NCBI RefSeq assembly: GCF_038024875.1
Contig: NZ_CP136136.1
Coordinates: 2,294,001-2,358,000, forward strand
Source: Gordonia rubripertincta
GTDB taxonomy: Bacteria; Actinomycetota; Actinomycetes; Mycobacteriales; Mycobacteriaceae
Reading direction: 5' to 3'
DNA length: 64,000 nt
Shown here piece after piece: positions 17,407 through 25,864 of the stretch; the stretch's first letter is position 1; each line of letters starts with the position of its first letter. Position numbers and translations under genes: made by a program. The notes beneath the pieces are model-generated. The model worked only from the letters and a program-made list of their open reading frames with translations. It was not told the DNA's origin and ran no database searches.

Positions 17407-17812
17407 GCGGTCACGGACACTCCGAACATCGGGATTTGCGAAAACAAAATCGTAACCGGAACGAACGAATCCTTCAGTGGCATCGCACCCAGGAGTTGCG
17501 GCTACCTTACCAGCCGTTTTCTAGCCTTTCTAATTGTTCGCCGAGATCTGAGGAAAGGGAAAGTGTCGGCGAACAGCGTCGTCTGTTACCCGGACCCCGG
17601 AATATTACGGCCGGGCGGTCGCTCGTGCTCGCCGGCGTGATTGCCGACACCATCGAACCGGTCGAATTCCTCCGGCCGAATCCGCAGTTCTTCGGCCGCG
17701 ACCCGCGCGGCTGGTGCGCTACGGAACCGTGGGTCGGCGAGTAAAGTCTCGCCCACGGTGGGACGTGGCGATCAGGCCGCGGCCGGGGGGATCGGACGAG
17801 ACAGATGATGGA
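17407..17812. promoter_or_regulatory. Divergent intergenic region with a stable hairpin before the EAL gene
   Basis: 406 bp between the divergent diguanylate cyclase and phosphodiesterase genes, less GC-rich than the surroundings (runs such as TTTTCTAGCC near 17516). A hairpin at 17726-17759 has arms ACCGTGGG (17726-17733) and CCCACGGT (17752-17759) with an inner CGAG/CTCG stem and six-base loop, placing structured RNA just upstream of the proposed GTG start at 17813. No known riboswitch was recognised and no confident promoter could be assigned. Confidence 0.4.
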
Positions 17813-18997
17813 GTGTTGAAGCGCGACGCAACGGTGATCGCGGTCTCGGTCGACCCCTATCACCGCGCTGTCGTCGCCTACGGGTACCAGGCCACCGTGT
17901 CGAACGCCGAACTGTTCGTCGAGCAGGTCTTGATGCCGATCAGTCCGCGCGCCCGGTTCGACCGCCGCTCGGACCTGCAGTGGCTGATCTCCCTCTCCGC
18001 CCACGACGGCGGCCACGACGCGCTCATCGACGCGACCCGGCGCAAACTCGGCGCGCACACCGTCAGCGACGGCGATCGCAGCACCTTCCTCGACGTCTGC
18101 ATGGGTGTCGCCGTGGGTGCGGACCTCCGTGCCATCGCCGACGAGACCGACCTGGTGCGGCACGCCGACGCCGCCCTGTGCGTCGCGCTCACTCGGCGTG
18201 TGCACGTCGAGTTCGCGCACCCGAGCATGGTGCGGCAGATCAGCGCGGAGGTCGATCTCGCGGCCTGGCTCACCCGGTCGGTGGAGCGCGACTTCTCGGT
18301 CTTCTATCAACCGATCGTCGCGATGGCGGACCGGCGGGTGGCGGGTTACGAGTCGCTGCTGCGGTGGCACACCGAATTCGGGGTTCTCGCCCCCGATGCG
18401 TTTCTCGCAGTGGCCGAGGGCATCTCGCTGCTCGCGCCGATCGGACGGCACGCCATCGGGGAGGCCATCCGCGATCTGGCCACCGACATCTCCGAGACGG
18501 CTGGGGACGAGGCCTTCGTCTCGCTCAACCTCTCGGGGCAGCAGCTCTCCGACGAGGGTCTCGTCTGCTACATCGACGGCCTGATCCGCGACCACCGCGT
18601 CGACCCGGCGCGGGTGTGGATCGAGGTCCGCGAGGATCAGGTGGTCCGGTTGGAGACCTCGGCGGCCCGGACCGTCAACGGCCTGCACGACCTCGGGTGC
18701 ACGATCTGCGTCGACGACCTCGGGGCCGGTTTCTCGGCCCTCCGCTACGTCCGCGATCTGCCCGTCGACGTCCTGAAGGTCGATCGCACACTGATCGCCC
18801 AACTTGCGCACAGTCATTCCGATCGTGCTGTGGTGCGTGCGATCTCGGAGATGGCGGCGGCTACCGGGCTGCGGATGGTGGCCGAGGGCATCGAGAGTGA
18901 CGATGTGCTGGAAGTGCTGGCGGAGTTCGGCTTCGACTACGCGCAGGGATTCTTCTTCGGCCGGCCCGAACCGCTGGCCACCTGGGTGGGCCGGTAG
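17813..18997 (+). CDS. c-di-GMP phosphodiesterase, degenerate GGDEF plus EAL
   Basis: Soluble protein of about 394 residues. The first 140 residues retain the outline of a GGDEF domain (the MGVAVGA strand, then RHADAAL) but lack the GGDEF active site. Residues 150-390 are an EAL domain: GYESLLRW (ESL in place of EAL, catalytic Glu kept), NLSGQQL, WIEVRED, DDLGAGFSAL, VLKVDRTLI, MVAEGIES and AQGFFFGRPEP. All metal and catalytic acidic residues that I can place are present, so it should hydrolyse cyclic di-GMP to pGpG. The start is uncertain: the GTG at 17813 (VLKRDATV) is preferred because residues added by the GTG at 17714 would overlap a strong hairpin. It is the opposing partner of the neighbouring cyclase. 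Confidence 0.85.
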   Translation: MLKRDATVIAVSVDPYHRAVVAYGYQATVSNAELFVEQVLMPISPRARFDRRSDLQWLISLSAHDGGHDALIDATRRKLGAHTVSDGDRSTFLDVCMGVAVGADLRAIADETDLVRHADAALCVALTRRVHVEFAHPSMVRQISAEVDLAAWLTRSVERDFSVFYQPIVAMADRRVAGYESLLRWHTEFGVLAPDAFLAVAEGISLLAPIGRHAIGEAIRDLATDISETAGDEAFVSLNLSGQQLSDEGLVCYIDGLIRDHRVDPARVWIEVREDQVVRLETSAARTVNGLHDLGCTICVDDLGAGFSALRYVRDLPVDVLKVDRTLIAQLAHSHSDRAVVRAISEMAAATGLRMVAEGIESDDVLEVLAEFGFDYAQGFFFGRPEPLATWVGR

Positions 18998-19033
18998 TCC
19001 CGCGTCCGAGCGGCCGACGACGATGCGCCGAAC

Positions 19034-19063
19034 GGCCGGTGCGCCGACCCCGGCGCACCGGCC
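19034..19063. terminator. Bidirectional hairpin between the EAL gene and hsp20
   Basis: Perfect 12-bp stem (arms 19034-19045 and 19052-19063, GGCCGGTGCGCC against its complement) with loop GACCCC. It sits between two convergent genes, so it could stop transcription from either side. There is no long U tract, as is common in actinobacteria. Confidence 0.6.
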
Positions 19064-19108
19064 GCCCGTGGTGTTCCCCGATGACGTTCGAGGAGCAGGG
19101 TTTTCGGA

Positions 19109-19555
19109 TTACGTGACAGTCCCGGTCTCGATCTCCTGCTGCCTGTTGATGCTCTCCACCTCGATGCGGCGTGGCTTGGCCTTCTCGGCCACCGGGATGG
19201 TCACGGTGAGCACGCCGTTGTCGTAGCGGGCGGAGATGCCGGCACTGTCGATGGAGTCACCGAGGGTGACCTGGCGTCGGTAGGTTCCGGAGAACCGTTC
19301 GCTGGCCAGCCACTGGACGCCCTCGTCGGATGGGGCAGATCGCTGAGCGGACAACGTGAGTACGCCGTTGTCGACGCTCACGTCGATCGAGCCCGGGTCG
19401 GCGCCCGGCAGGTCGGCGACGAGCATGTAGTGGTCGTCGACCTTGTAGAGGTCCAAGGGCATGAACTTGGGAGTACGCGCGGTTCCGGCAGCCGAACCGG
19501 TCAGCATGCCCCGGGCCCAGGCATCCATGTCGGAAAACGGATCGAAACGCAGCAC
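19109..19555 (-). CDS. Hsp20/alpha-crystallin small heat-shock protein
   Basis: 148-residue cytoplasmic chaperone of the Hsp18 type. The alpha-crystallin domain runs from about residue 35 to 135, with DLYKVDDHYMLVADLPG at its start and the terminal YDNGVLTVTIPVAE (GVLTxxxP) motif. Small heat-shock proteins hold unfolding proteins for refolding by other chaperones. The GTG at 19555 has an excellent ribosome binding site, GGAGGTGAA, nine bases upstream. A CIRCE operator overlapping a promoter lies about 100 bp upstream, so HrcA repression is expected. Confidence 0.95.
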   Translation of the reverse strand: MLRFDPFSDMDAWARGMLTGSAAGTARTPKFMPLDLYKVDDHYMLVADLPGADPGSIDVSVDNGVLTLSAQRSAPSDEGVQWLASERFSGTYRRQVTLGDSIDSAGISARYDNGVLTVTIPVAEKAKPRRIEVESINRQQEIETGTVT

Positions 19556-19628
19556 AGCAGTTCACCTCCTGTCTTACAAGGCTGCCCGCCACTCGTCCGG
19601 CGAGCAGCTCAACGCTGTACTGACACCG

Positions 19629-19657
19629 AAGATAGCACCGGATTCCGCGCTCGTCTA
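19629..19657 (-). promoter_or_regulatory. Predicted promoter of hsp20
   Basis: On the minus strand, TAGACG (19657-19652) and TATCTT (19634-19629) are separated by 17 bp, a reasonable match to a housekeeping sigma promoter. The -35 box overlaps the CIRCE operator, the expected geometry for HrcA repression. Confidence 0.5.
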
Positions 19658-19681
19658 GCACTCTCGGGTAGTGAGTGCTAA
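19655..19681. promoter_or_regulatory. CIRCE operator (HrcA site)
   Basis: CTAGCACTC, nine spacer bases, GAGTGCTAA: 17 of 18 positions match the CIRCE consensus TTAGCACTC-N9-GAGTGCTAA. It lies upstream of the minus-strand hsp20 gene and overlaps the predicted -35 box. The repressor HrcA is not encoded in this window. Confidence 0.9.
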
Positions 19682-19712
19682 AACATTCCCGGGCGGTGGT
19701 CGCCGGCCCGGA

Positions 19713-21020
19713 TCAGCCGAGTTCGGTTGTGTCGATGGTGAATCCGGCGTCGCGGAGGCGATCGATGAGGGCGTCGCCCATCGCCACCGCGGTCGTCAGG
19801 ACGCCCGTCCGGGCCGGCAGACGGTCGCGGTCGAGCGCGAGGGTCAGGGCGCTCTCGGCGAGCATCACCGCGGTCGCCTTGTATCCGGGGTCGCCCTGCG
19901 CACGCATCTGCGCGCGATAGCGTCGGCCGGTGGTCGTCCGGGTGAACGTCTCCACCACGAAATGCCCACTGTTGCGGGTCTTCTCGCTCGGCCCGTCACC
20001 CGGCTTCGGGAGGACACGGTCGAGCAGCCGGCGGGTGGGGCCGAAGCTCATGGCACCCATGAAGGCGCCGGTGCCCACGGCCACCGCGCCGGCGGCGAGG
20101 GTCGACACGGCCGGGACCCCGCCCACGTTCATCGTCTCCGCATAGTGGAAGTTCGAGCCGTAGGCGTTGTCCAGCAGCGCATTCGACCGCCGGACGATCC
20201 GGGTGTTGTGTGCCGCCATGAAGAACGGGGCGAGCGTGCCGCGCAGCGACGGATCGACCTTCTTGGCGTTGATGATCGACAGGTCGCTCGGTTCGTCGGA
20301 CAGGCTGACCCGGGGGACCTCGCCGGGGCCGCCGGAGAGGGCCTGCGGGTTGAGCATCAGGCGCCGGGCCTGAGAGTTCTTGGCCTCGTCGGCGATGACC
20401 CGCATCGAGTCGATCGTTCCGCCGGACAGGCCGCCGCGCATCGACTTCACGACGAGCGTGGTGTCGGTCATCTCGCCGGCACCGTCCTCGGCGACCTTCC
20501 TGTACAGCGCGTAGGTGGTGATGTCGGACGGGACGGAGTCGAAGCCGCAGGAGTGGACGATGCGTGCACCCGAGGCGACCGCGGTGTCATGTGCCTTGTC
20601 GATGGAGTAGCGGACGAAGGGGACTTCCCCGGTGAGGTCGACATAGTCGGTCCCGGCGGTGGCCGCTGCGACGACGAGTGCCTCGCCGTACTTGAGGTAG
20701 GGGCCGACCGTCGTGCAGACGACCTGCGTGCGCGCGACCATCGCGTCGAGCGCTGCGGGTGAATTGGAGTCGGCCACGATCAGCGGCCAGTCCCGGGCGC
20801 GGAGCGGCAGACGTTCGCGGACCTGGGTCAGCTTGGACTCGTTGCGGCCGGCGAGCGCCACCTTGGTGCCGATCGGTGCGTGGTCGGCGAGATACCGTGC
20901 GGTGATCTCGCCGACGAAGCCGGTGGCGCCGTAGACGACGACGTCGAACTCGCGGGCGTGCGACCCGGCCGCGGCCTGGTTGTCGTTGCTGTTTGTCTCG
21001 GTGTTCGATTCCCCGCTCAT
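19713..21020 (-). CDS. Saccharopine-dehydrogenase-like NAD(P)-binding oxidoreductase (trans-acting enoyl reductase family)
   Basis: 435-residue protein starting MSGESNTE. An N-terminal Rossmann fold begins at about residue 24 with DVVVYGATGFVGEITARYL (GATGFVG nucleotide loop), followed by VALAGRNESKL. The motifs VVCTTVGPYLKYGE, DYVDLTGEVPF and HSCGFDSVPSD are typical of the Rv2449c/Rv2953 group, some members of which reduce enoyl groups made by lipid polyketide synthases. The substrate here is unknown and no polyketide synthase is nearby. The ATG at 21020 is favoured: TAAAGT lies seven bases upstream, and a GGAGAG also precedes it. A GTG at 21050 would give a longer form. Confidence 0.85.
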   Translation of the reverse strand: MSGESNTETNSNDNQAAAGSHAREFDVVVYGATGFVGEITARYLADHAPIGTKVALAGRNESKLTQVRERLPLRARDWPLIVADSNSPAALDAMVARTQVVCTTVGPYLKYGEALVVAAATAGTDYVDLTGEVPFVRYSIDKAHDTAVASGARIVHSCGFDSVPSDITTYALYRKVAEDGAGEMTDTTLVVKSMRGGLSGGTIDSMRVIADEAKNSQARRLMLNPQALSGGPGEVPRVSLSDEPSDLSIINAKKVDPSLRGTLAPFFMAAHNTRIVRRSNALLDNAYGSNFHYAETMNVGGVPAVSTLAAGAVAVGTGAFMGAMSFGPTRRLLDRVLPKPGDGPSEKTRNSGHFVVETFTRTTTGRRYRAQMRAQGDPGYKATAVMLAESALTLALDRDRLPARTGVLTTAVAMGDALIDRLRDAGFTIDTTELG

Positions 21021-21068
21021 CTCTCCGACTTTACGTGGGATGCGGGTCACATGTGACCGGCGAGTCAG

Positions 21069-22145
21069 TTACTCGTCGCGGCCACTGCGCCGGGAGGCGG
21101 CACGTGCGGCGAACGGCGCCACGAACAGCATGAGGAGTACCCGCAGGATCTGCGCCGCGACGACGAAGGCCACGTTCCCGCCCGCGCCGGTGGCCGCCGC
21201 GAGGACGGCATAGATGCCGCCCGGGGTGGTCGCGAGGTAGCAGTCGAACATCGACTCCCCGGTCCAGGCGGACAACGCGACACCGAGCAGCGCGCACCCC
21301 ACACCGATGGCCAGGATCAGGGCCAGCGCATACGGCAGGACGCGGCCGATCGCCCGGAGGCGCTCCATGGTGAAGCCGAGCCCGGCCTGCCACCCGATCA
21401 GCGCATAGGCGACCGTGAGGAGCATCGGCGACACCGCGGCATCGCCGGCGATCCCGGTGAGTTCGGCCGCCGTCGAGAGCGCGAGGGGGCCGAGCAACCC
21501 GGCGGCCGGGAGGCGCAGGAGTCGTCCCGCGGGAAGGCCGATTCCCAGGCACACGACGAGCAGCAACAACCCCCACGCCTGGTCTGTCCACGACGCCGGG
21601 ACGACCTCGACCGCGCCCTCGCCGGCCCCGAAGACGAGGGAGGCGACGAGCGGGATCGTGACGGTGACGAGCGCGACGCGCAGGTACTGGATGACCGCGA
21701 CCATCCGTTCGTCGCCGCCGAACTCACGGGTGAGGGCGACCAGCCCGGAGGCGCCGCCCGCCACGAGTGCCAGCGAACCGGTGAGCGGGTCGACGTCCCG
21801 GTGTAGACCGAGGAGCGCGCCGCAGACGACCGAGATCGCGAGGGTCGCGACACCGATCACCAGCACCGGGAACCACGACGATCCCAGTCCGCTGATCGTC
21901 TCGGGCTCGGCCATCGTGCCGATGAAGACGCCGAGCACGCCCTGGGACGAGACGAACGCCCAGCGCGGCACGATCGGGGCGTCGGGGTCGTCGGCGGAAT
22001 TCCGTTGCCGGGGTGCACGACCGGCGATCGCGAGCAGTCCGGCGACGACGAGGCCGGCGAACAGGGCCGCCGCGTCGACGTCGAACAGTTCCAGGATCAG
22101 CGTCGCGGCCGCGGTCAGAAGTGCCAGCAGTGTCCAGCGACGCAT
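21069..22145 (-). CDS. AbrB-family (AbrB duplication domain) membrane protein
   Basis: 358-residue integral membrane protein with about ten hydrophobic segments in two similar halves. GVFIGTMAEPETISGLGSSW and the later ATTPGGIYAVLAAAT, each following a membrane pair, match the repeated AbrB/ammonia-monooxygenase-like pattern. Transported substrate and physiology are unknown. The ATG at 22145 (MRRWTLL) is preferred because TACTGT lies seven bases upstream; the track back to 22154 adds only three residues. It is preceded by the methyltransferase gene on the same strand with a 63-bp gap. Confidence 0.8.
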   Translation of the reverse strand: MRRWTLLALLTAAATLILELFDVDAAALFAGLVVAGLLAIAGRAPRQRNSADDPDAPIVPRWAFVSSQGVLGVFIGTMAEPETISGLGSSWFPVLVIGVATLAISVVCGALLGLHRDVDPLTGSLALVAGGASGLVALTREFGGDERMVAVIQYLRVALVTVTIPLVASLVFGAGEGAVEVVPASWTDQAWGLLLLVVCLGIGLPAGRLLRLPAAGLLGPLALSTAAELTGIAGDAAVSPMLLTVAYALIGWQAGLGFTMERLRAIGRVLPYALALILAIGVGCALLGVALSAWTGESMFDCYLATTPGGIYAVLAAATGAGGNVAFVVAAQILRVLLMLFVAPFAARAASRRSGRDE

Positions 22146-22208
22146 TGTGCCCACAGTAGGGCAGCACCTCGGCAGGTGCGGTGCGAGGCCGGGGAACGCC
22201 GGGCGAGG

Positions 22209-22826
22209 TCAGGCGGGCTGAGCGGTGCCCAGGCTCAGTGCCCCATGGGGTTTCGGGACGCCCGGTTGGTAGAAGGAGTCGACGCTGCCGAGGTCGAAGC
22301 CCGCCGCCGTCAGTTCGGCTCGTACGTCGCGGGTCAGGTGGCAGCCGCCGACGAGGCGCTTCTGGATCGGCTCCAGGCGGTGCTGCCAGCGACGGACCTT
22401 CTCGTCGGGGGCGAGTCCGTGTTCGAGGAAGGCCAGGGTGGCGCCCGGCCGGAGGACGCGCCGGATCTCGGCGAGGGCCGCGCCGAGGTCGGGGATGGTG
22501 CACAGGGTGAACGTCGACAGCGCGGCGTCGAAGGACTCGTCGTCGAACGGCAGTTTCTGGCCGTCGAGCCCGGAGCGCTCGATCGGGACCGACGACCCGG
22601 CGACCCGATCGGCAGCCATCCGCCAGCCGACGTCGGAGGGCTCGACCGCCGCGACCTCGGTGATCGTGTCGGGATAGAGCCCGACGTTGAGACCGGAGCC
22701 GAATCCGACCTCGAGCAACCGTCCGCTCAGCGGGGCGCAGGTGCGCTCTCGCAGTGGTGTCAGGGCCGACATCCCGCACGCGACATGGACCAGATGCGGG
22801 ACGACGCGGTCGTCATAAAAGCCCAC
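22209..22826 (-). CDS. Class I SAM-dependent methyltransferase
   Basis: 205-residue cytoplasmic protein. The SAM-binding glycine loop is LLEVGFGSGLNVG (about residue 36), with VAAVEPSD after it, FDAALSTFTLCTI as motif II, and RRVLRPGATLAFLEHG as motif III. This resembles the phospholipid/thiol methyltransferase-like group (Methyltransf_11). The substrate cannot be told. The GTG at 22826 has TACGCT six bases upstream, consistent with leaderless transcription away from divergent menD. Confidence 0.85.
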   Translation of the reverse strand: MGFYDDRVVPHLVHVACGMSALTPLRERTCAPLSGRLLEVGFGSGLNVGLYPDTITEVAAVEPSDVGWRMAADRVAGSSVPIERSGLDGQKLPFDDESFDAALSTFTLCTIPDLGAALAEIRRVLRPGATLAFLEHGLAPDEKVRRWQHRLEPIQKRLVGGCHLTRDVRAELTAAGFDLGSVDSFYQPGVPKPHGALSLGTAQPA

Positions 22827-22887
22827 GTGACCAGCGTAACGCCGCTCCCCGGCGCACTGCGAGAGTTCGAGTCCCTAGGCTTGAGGA

Positions 22888-24576
22888 ATGAATCGACCGG
22901 TTCCGAATCCCTCGACGCTGCAGGCGCGGGTCATCGTCGACGAGATGATCCGGGGCGGTGTGCGGGAAGCCGTACTGTGCCCGGGGTCCCGGAACGCGCC
23001 GCTGGCCTTCGCCCTGCACGCCGCCGACGCGGCGGGCCGTCTGCGCCTGCACGTCCGCATCGACGAGCGGTCCGCGGGTTACCTGGCGCTGGGTCTCGCG
23101 GTGTCGTCGAAGGAGCCGGTGCCGATCGTCATGACCAGCGGCACGGCCGTGGCGAACATGGGACCGGCGGTCTTCGAGGCCAACTACGCCCGCGTGCCCC
23201 TGGTCGTCGTGAGCGCCAACCGGCCGTATGAGCTGCTCGGCTCGGGTGCCAACCAGACCGTCGAACAGTTCGGTCTCTTCGGCACCCAGGTGCGCGCCGC
23301 CATCAGTCTCGGTCTCGCCGAGCGGGACCTCGACACCAACAGCCAGTGGCGGTCTGCCGTCGGTCGCGTGCTCGCCGCCGCGCGTGGCGCGCGCACCGGC
23401 AACGCCGGCCCGGTCCAGTTCGACATCCCGCTACGGGAGCCGCTCGTGCCCGACCCGGACGAGGTCGGGGACGACGATCTGGGTTCGTTCTCCGGACGTC
23501 CCGGCGGGCTGCCGTGGACGCAGGCACCCGTCGGCAAGCTCGACGTCCCGCTGCCGATCGACCTGTCGCTGGACACGGTCGTGGTGTCCGGGCACGGCTC
23601 CGGTGAGCATCCCGCACTCGCCGACGTGCCGACTGTCGCCGAACCGACCGCGCCGCACCCGGCGACCCCGCTGCACCCGCTCGCACTCGACTCGGTGCGT
23701 CCCAAGCAGGCGATCATCTGCGGCCGTCCGACACTGCATCGAGGTGTGTCGCGGCTGCTCGCCGACCCCGAGGTCCGGGTCTACGCGCTGACCACCGGTC
23801 CGCGCTGGCCCGACGTCTCGGGCAACGTCTTCGCCACCGGCACCCGGATCGAGGTGATCGGCGAACCGCGCGAGGACTGGCTCAAGGAGTGCGCCGCGGT
23901 GCAGGAACGGGTGGCCGGGGCGGTCGAGGCCGAGCTCGAGGAACCCGGTCCGACCACCGGACTGCACGTCGCACGCGCGGTCAGCGCCGCCATGGCTCCG
24001 GGAGACCAGCTCGTCGTCGGGGCGTCGAACCCGATCCGCGACATCGCCCTCGCCGGACGGGTCGCCGAGGGTGTGCGCGTCCTGTCCAACCGTGGCGTCG
24101 CCGGCATCGACGGGACCAACTCGACGGCGATCGGTGCCGCGCTGGCCCTCGACCACGAACGTCCCGGTGCCCGCACGATCGCCCTGATGGGTGACCTGAC
24201 CTTCATCCACGACGCCACCGGCCTGGTCATCGGGCCCGGGGAGCCACGGCCCGAGTCGCTGCGGATCGTCGTGGCCAACGACGACGGCGGCGGGATCTTC
24301 GGGCTGCTCGAACAGGGTGACCCGCGCTACAACGCCGGGCAGTACGCCGGCGCCTACGAGCGCGTCTTCGGAACCCCGCACCGCACCGACATCGCGTCGA
24401 TGTGCGCGGGCTTCCACATCCCGCACCGGCGCGTCGGCGTCGACGAACTGCGGACCGTTCTCGCCGAGGAACCGGCGGCCGGCGGCATCGAGGTGATCGA
24501 GGTGGCCACGGATCGGAATCGGCTGCGGTCGGTGCACGCGGCGATCGCGGCCCGCCTGCGAGGGTCGACGGACTAG
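22888..24576 (+). CDS. menD: SEPHCHC synthase (menaquinone biosynthesis)
   Basis: 562-residue thiamine-diphosphate enzyme joining 2-oxoglutarate-derived succinate semialdehyde to isochorismate, giving SEPHCHC. The N-terminal pyrimidine-binding part has [28 protein letters not shown] and [16 protein letters not shown], all MenD hallmarks. The C-terminal diphosphate part has [20 protein letters not shown] and [12 protein letters not shown] followed by [14 protein letters not shown]. Length is typical. TAGGCT sits six bases before the ATG, suggesting a leaderless mRNA. It is followed by a DUF3592 gene, as in mycobacteria (Rv0555-Rv0556). Confidence 0.97.
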   Translation: MNRPVPNPSTLQARVIVDEMIRGGVREAVLCPGSRNAPLAFALHAADAAGRLRLHVRIDERSAGYLALGLAVSSKEPVPIVMTSGTAVANMGPAVFEANYARVPLVVVSANRPYELLGSGANQTVEQFGLFGTQVRAAISLGLAERDLDTNSQWRSAVGRVLAAARGARTGNAGPVQFDIPLREPLVPDPDEVGDDDLGSFSGRPGGLPWTQAPVGKLDVPLPIDLSLDTVVVSGHGSGEHPALADVPTVAEPTAPHPATPLHPLALDSVRPKQAIICGRPTLHRGVSRLLADPEVRVYALTTGPRWPDVSGNVFATGTRIEVIGEPREDWLKECAAVQERVAGAVEAELEEPGPTTGLHVARAVSAAMAPGDQLVVGASNPIRDIALAGRVAEGVRVLSNRGVAGIDGTNSTAIGAALALDHERPGARTIALMGDLTFIHDATGLVIGPGEPRPESLRIVVANDDGGGIFGLLEQGDPRYNAGQYAGAYERVFGTPHRTDIASMCAGFHIPHRRVGVDELRTVLAEEPAAGGIEVIEVATDRNRLRSVHAAIAARLRGSTD

Positions 24577-24627
24577 TCGCGACGGCGGTCGGTGTCCCCG
24601 GCGGGGCCGCCGGTTACCCTGAACGGC

Positions 24628-25152
24628 ATGAATCCGGTGATCCAGCGACGCGTGCAGCTCGGGTTGCTCGTCGTCGGGATCACCATCACCGCGATGGCGT
24701 TCTCGCTCGTCGCCGGCTGCTTCAAGAACGACTCCGCGATCGAGGCCAGCAAGGCCACCGTGATGGCCGAGGTCGTCTCGGTGGATGCGCTGCACGCCGC
24801 GGTCGACTTCCAGACGCCCGACGGCTCGTTCCACAGTCCGCGTTTCGGCCTGCTCTATCCCACCGAGCTCAGCGAGGGACAGCGGATCAGCGTCGAGTAT
24901 GCCGCCTACAACCCGGATCTCGCGCGCCCGACCGGGCGCACCGCGATGCTCTCGATCATCCCGGGCCTGTCGGTCGCCGTCGTCGGCTGGGTGGTCGTCG
25001 GCCTGCTGATGGTCGGGGTCGCGGAGTTCAGCCGACGCCGGAACCGCCGGACCGCGGAGAACAGTTCTGCTGACGCCGGCTCGTCCGACGTTCCGACGAC
25101 GGCCGATCACACGGGCGAGGCCACCGAGGAGGAGTCCGTCAGCCCGCGATGA
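24628..25152 (+). CDS. DUF3592 domain membrane protein
   Basis: 174-residue protein with two membrane segments (about residues 8-30 and 105-130) and an external beta-rich domain between them (AEVVSVDALHAAVDFQTPDG ... RISVEYAAYNP), the DUF3592 pattern. The hydrophilic tail is rich in Ser, Thr and Glu. TACCCT seven bases before the ATG at 24628 suggests a leaderless transcript. It corresponds in position to Rv0556. Function unknown. The 3' end overlaps the convergent peptidase gene by 14 bp. Confidence 0.75.
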   Translation: MNPVIQRRVQLGLLVVGITITAMAFSLVAGCFKNDSAIEASKATVMAEVVSVDALHAAVDFQTPDGSFHSPRFGLLYPTELSEGQRISVEYAAYNPDLARPTGRTAMLSIIPGLSVAVVGWVVVGLLMVGVAEFSRRRNRRTAENSSADAGSSDVPTTADHTGEATEEESVSPR

Positions 25153-25747
25153 CCGTCGTGGTCCCGCCGGAGATCACGAGTGCCTCGTCGTCGCGCAGGA
25201 AATGCAGCGGATGGCCGGCGAACTCCTGCCGCGTCCGTTCGATCCGGCCGGGGCCGCCGACGGTTCCCTCCGCATGCGGGACGACCGTGACGTCGATGAG
25301 CCCGAGGGCGGCGGTCGAGGTCAGCGGTGCCGCTTCGGTCGGGTCGTCGAGCAGCGCGAGCGGCGCGATGTCGGGACCGATGACGCACGCACCGGCACTG
25401 ACCCCGATGTAGGGCAGTCCGCGGCGGACCGCGTCGACGAGAGGGCGGTCGGCGCCCGCGTGGCGGAGCGCGCCGAGAAGGTGGAAGACGTTGCCGCCGG
25501 ATACGAACACCGCGTCGATCTCGCTCAGCGCGCGGGTGAACGAAGCCGCCGAGACCAGTTCCGGATCGACGTCGACGACCACGAATCCCTGGTCGCGCAG
25601 GCTGCCGCGGTCGAGGTCGAGCCACGCCTGGTCGGGGTAGATCGACGACGCCGTCGGGATGAAGCCGATGCGGGCGCCGGCGCCGACCCGGGGGACGAGG
25701 AAGTCACGCACCGGGGTGAGCCATCGGCTGAGCAGCAGTAGGTCCAT
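25139..25747 (-). CDS. pepE: Peptidase E-like serine peptidase (family S51)
   Basis: About 202 residues from the ATG at 25747 (MDLLLLSRW). The nucleophile lies in GVSAGACV (GxSAG) at about residue 114, and FVSGGNVFHLLGALRHAG and VVPHAEGTVGG match the family around the active site. Peptidase E of enteric bacteria cleaves Asp-Xaa dipeptides; the related cyanophycinases share this fold, so specificity is uncertain. The longer form from 25798 lacks any support. It is convergent with the DUF3592 gene. Confidence 0.8.
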   Translation of the reverse strand: MDLLLLSRWLTPVRDFLVPRVGAGARIGFIPTASSIYPDQAWLDLDRGSLRDQGFVVVDVDPELVSAASFTRALSEIDAVFVSGGNVFHLLGALRHAGADRPLVDAVRRGLPYIGVSAGACVIGPDIAPLALLDDPTEAAPLTSTAALGLIDVTVVPHAEGTVGGPGRIERTRQEFAGHPLHFLRDDEALVISGGTTTVIAG

Positions 25748-25864
25748 GTCGGGCACACGTCCACTGTGCACCGGCGGCGCGGGTCGTCGGGAATTCACCA
25801 GGCGTTGCGCGTCGTGTCACGCGCTGCGTCGTTGCCGGTCAGATCGGAGGCGCAGGGTCGGGGT

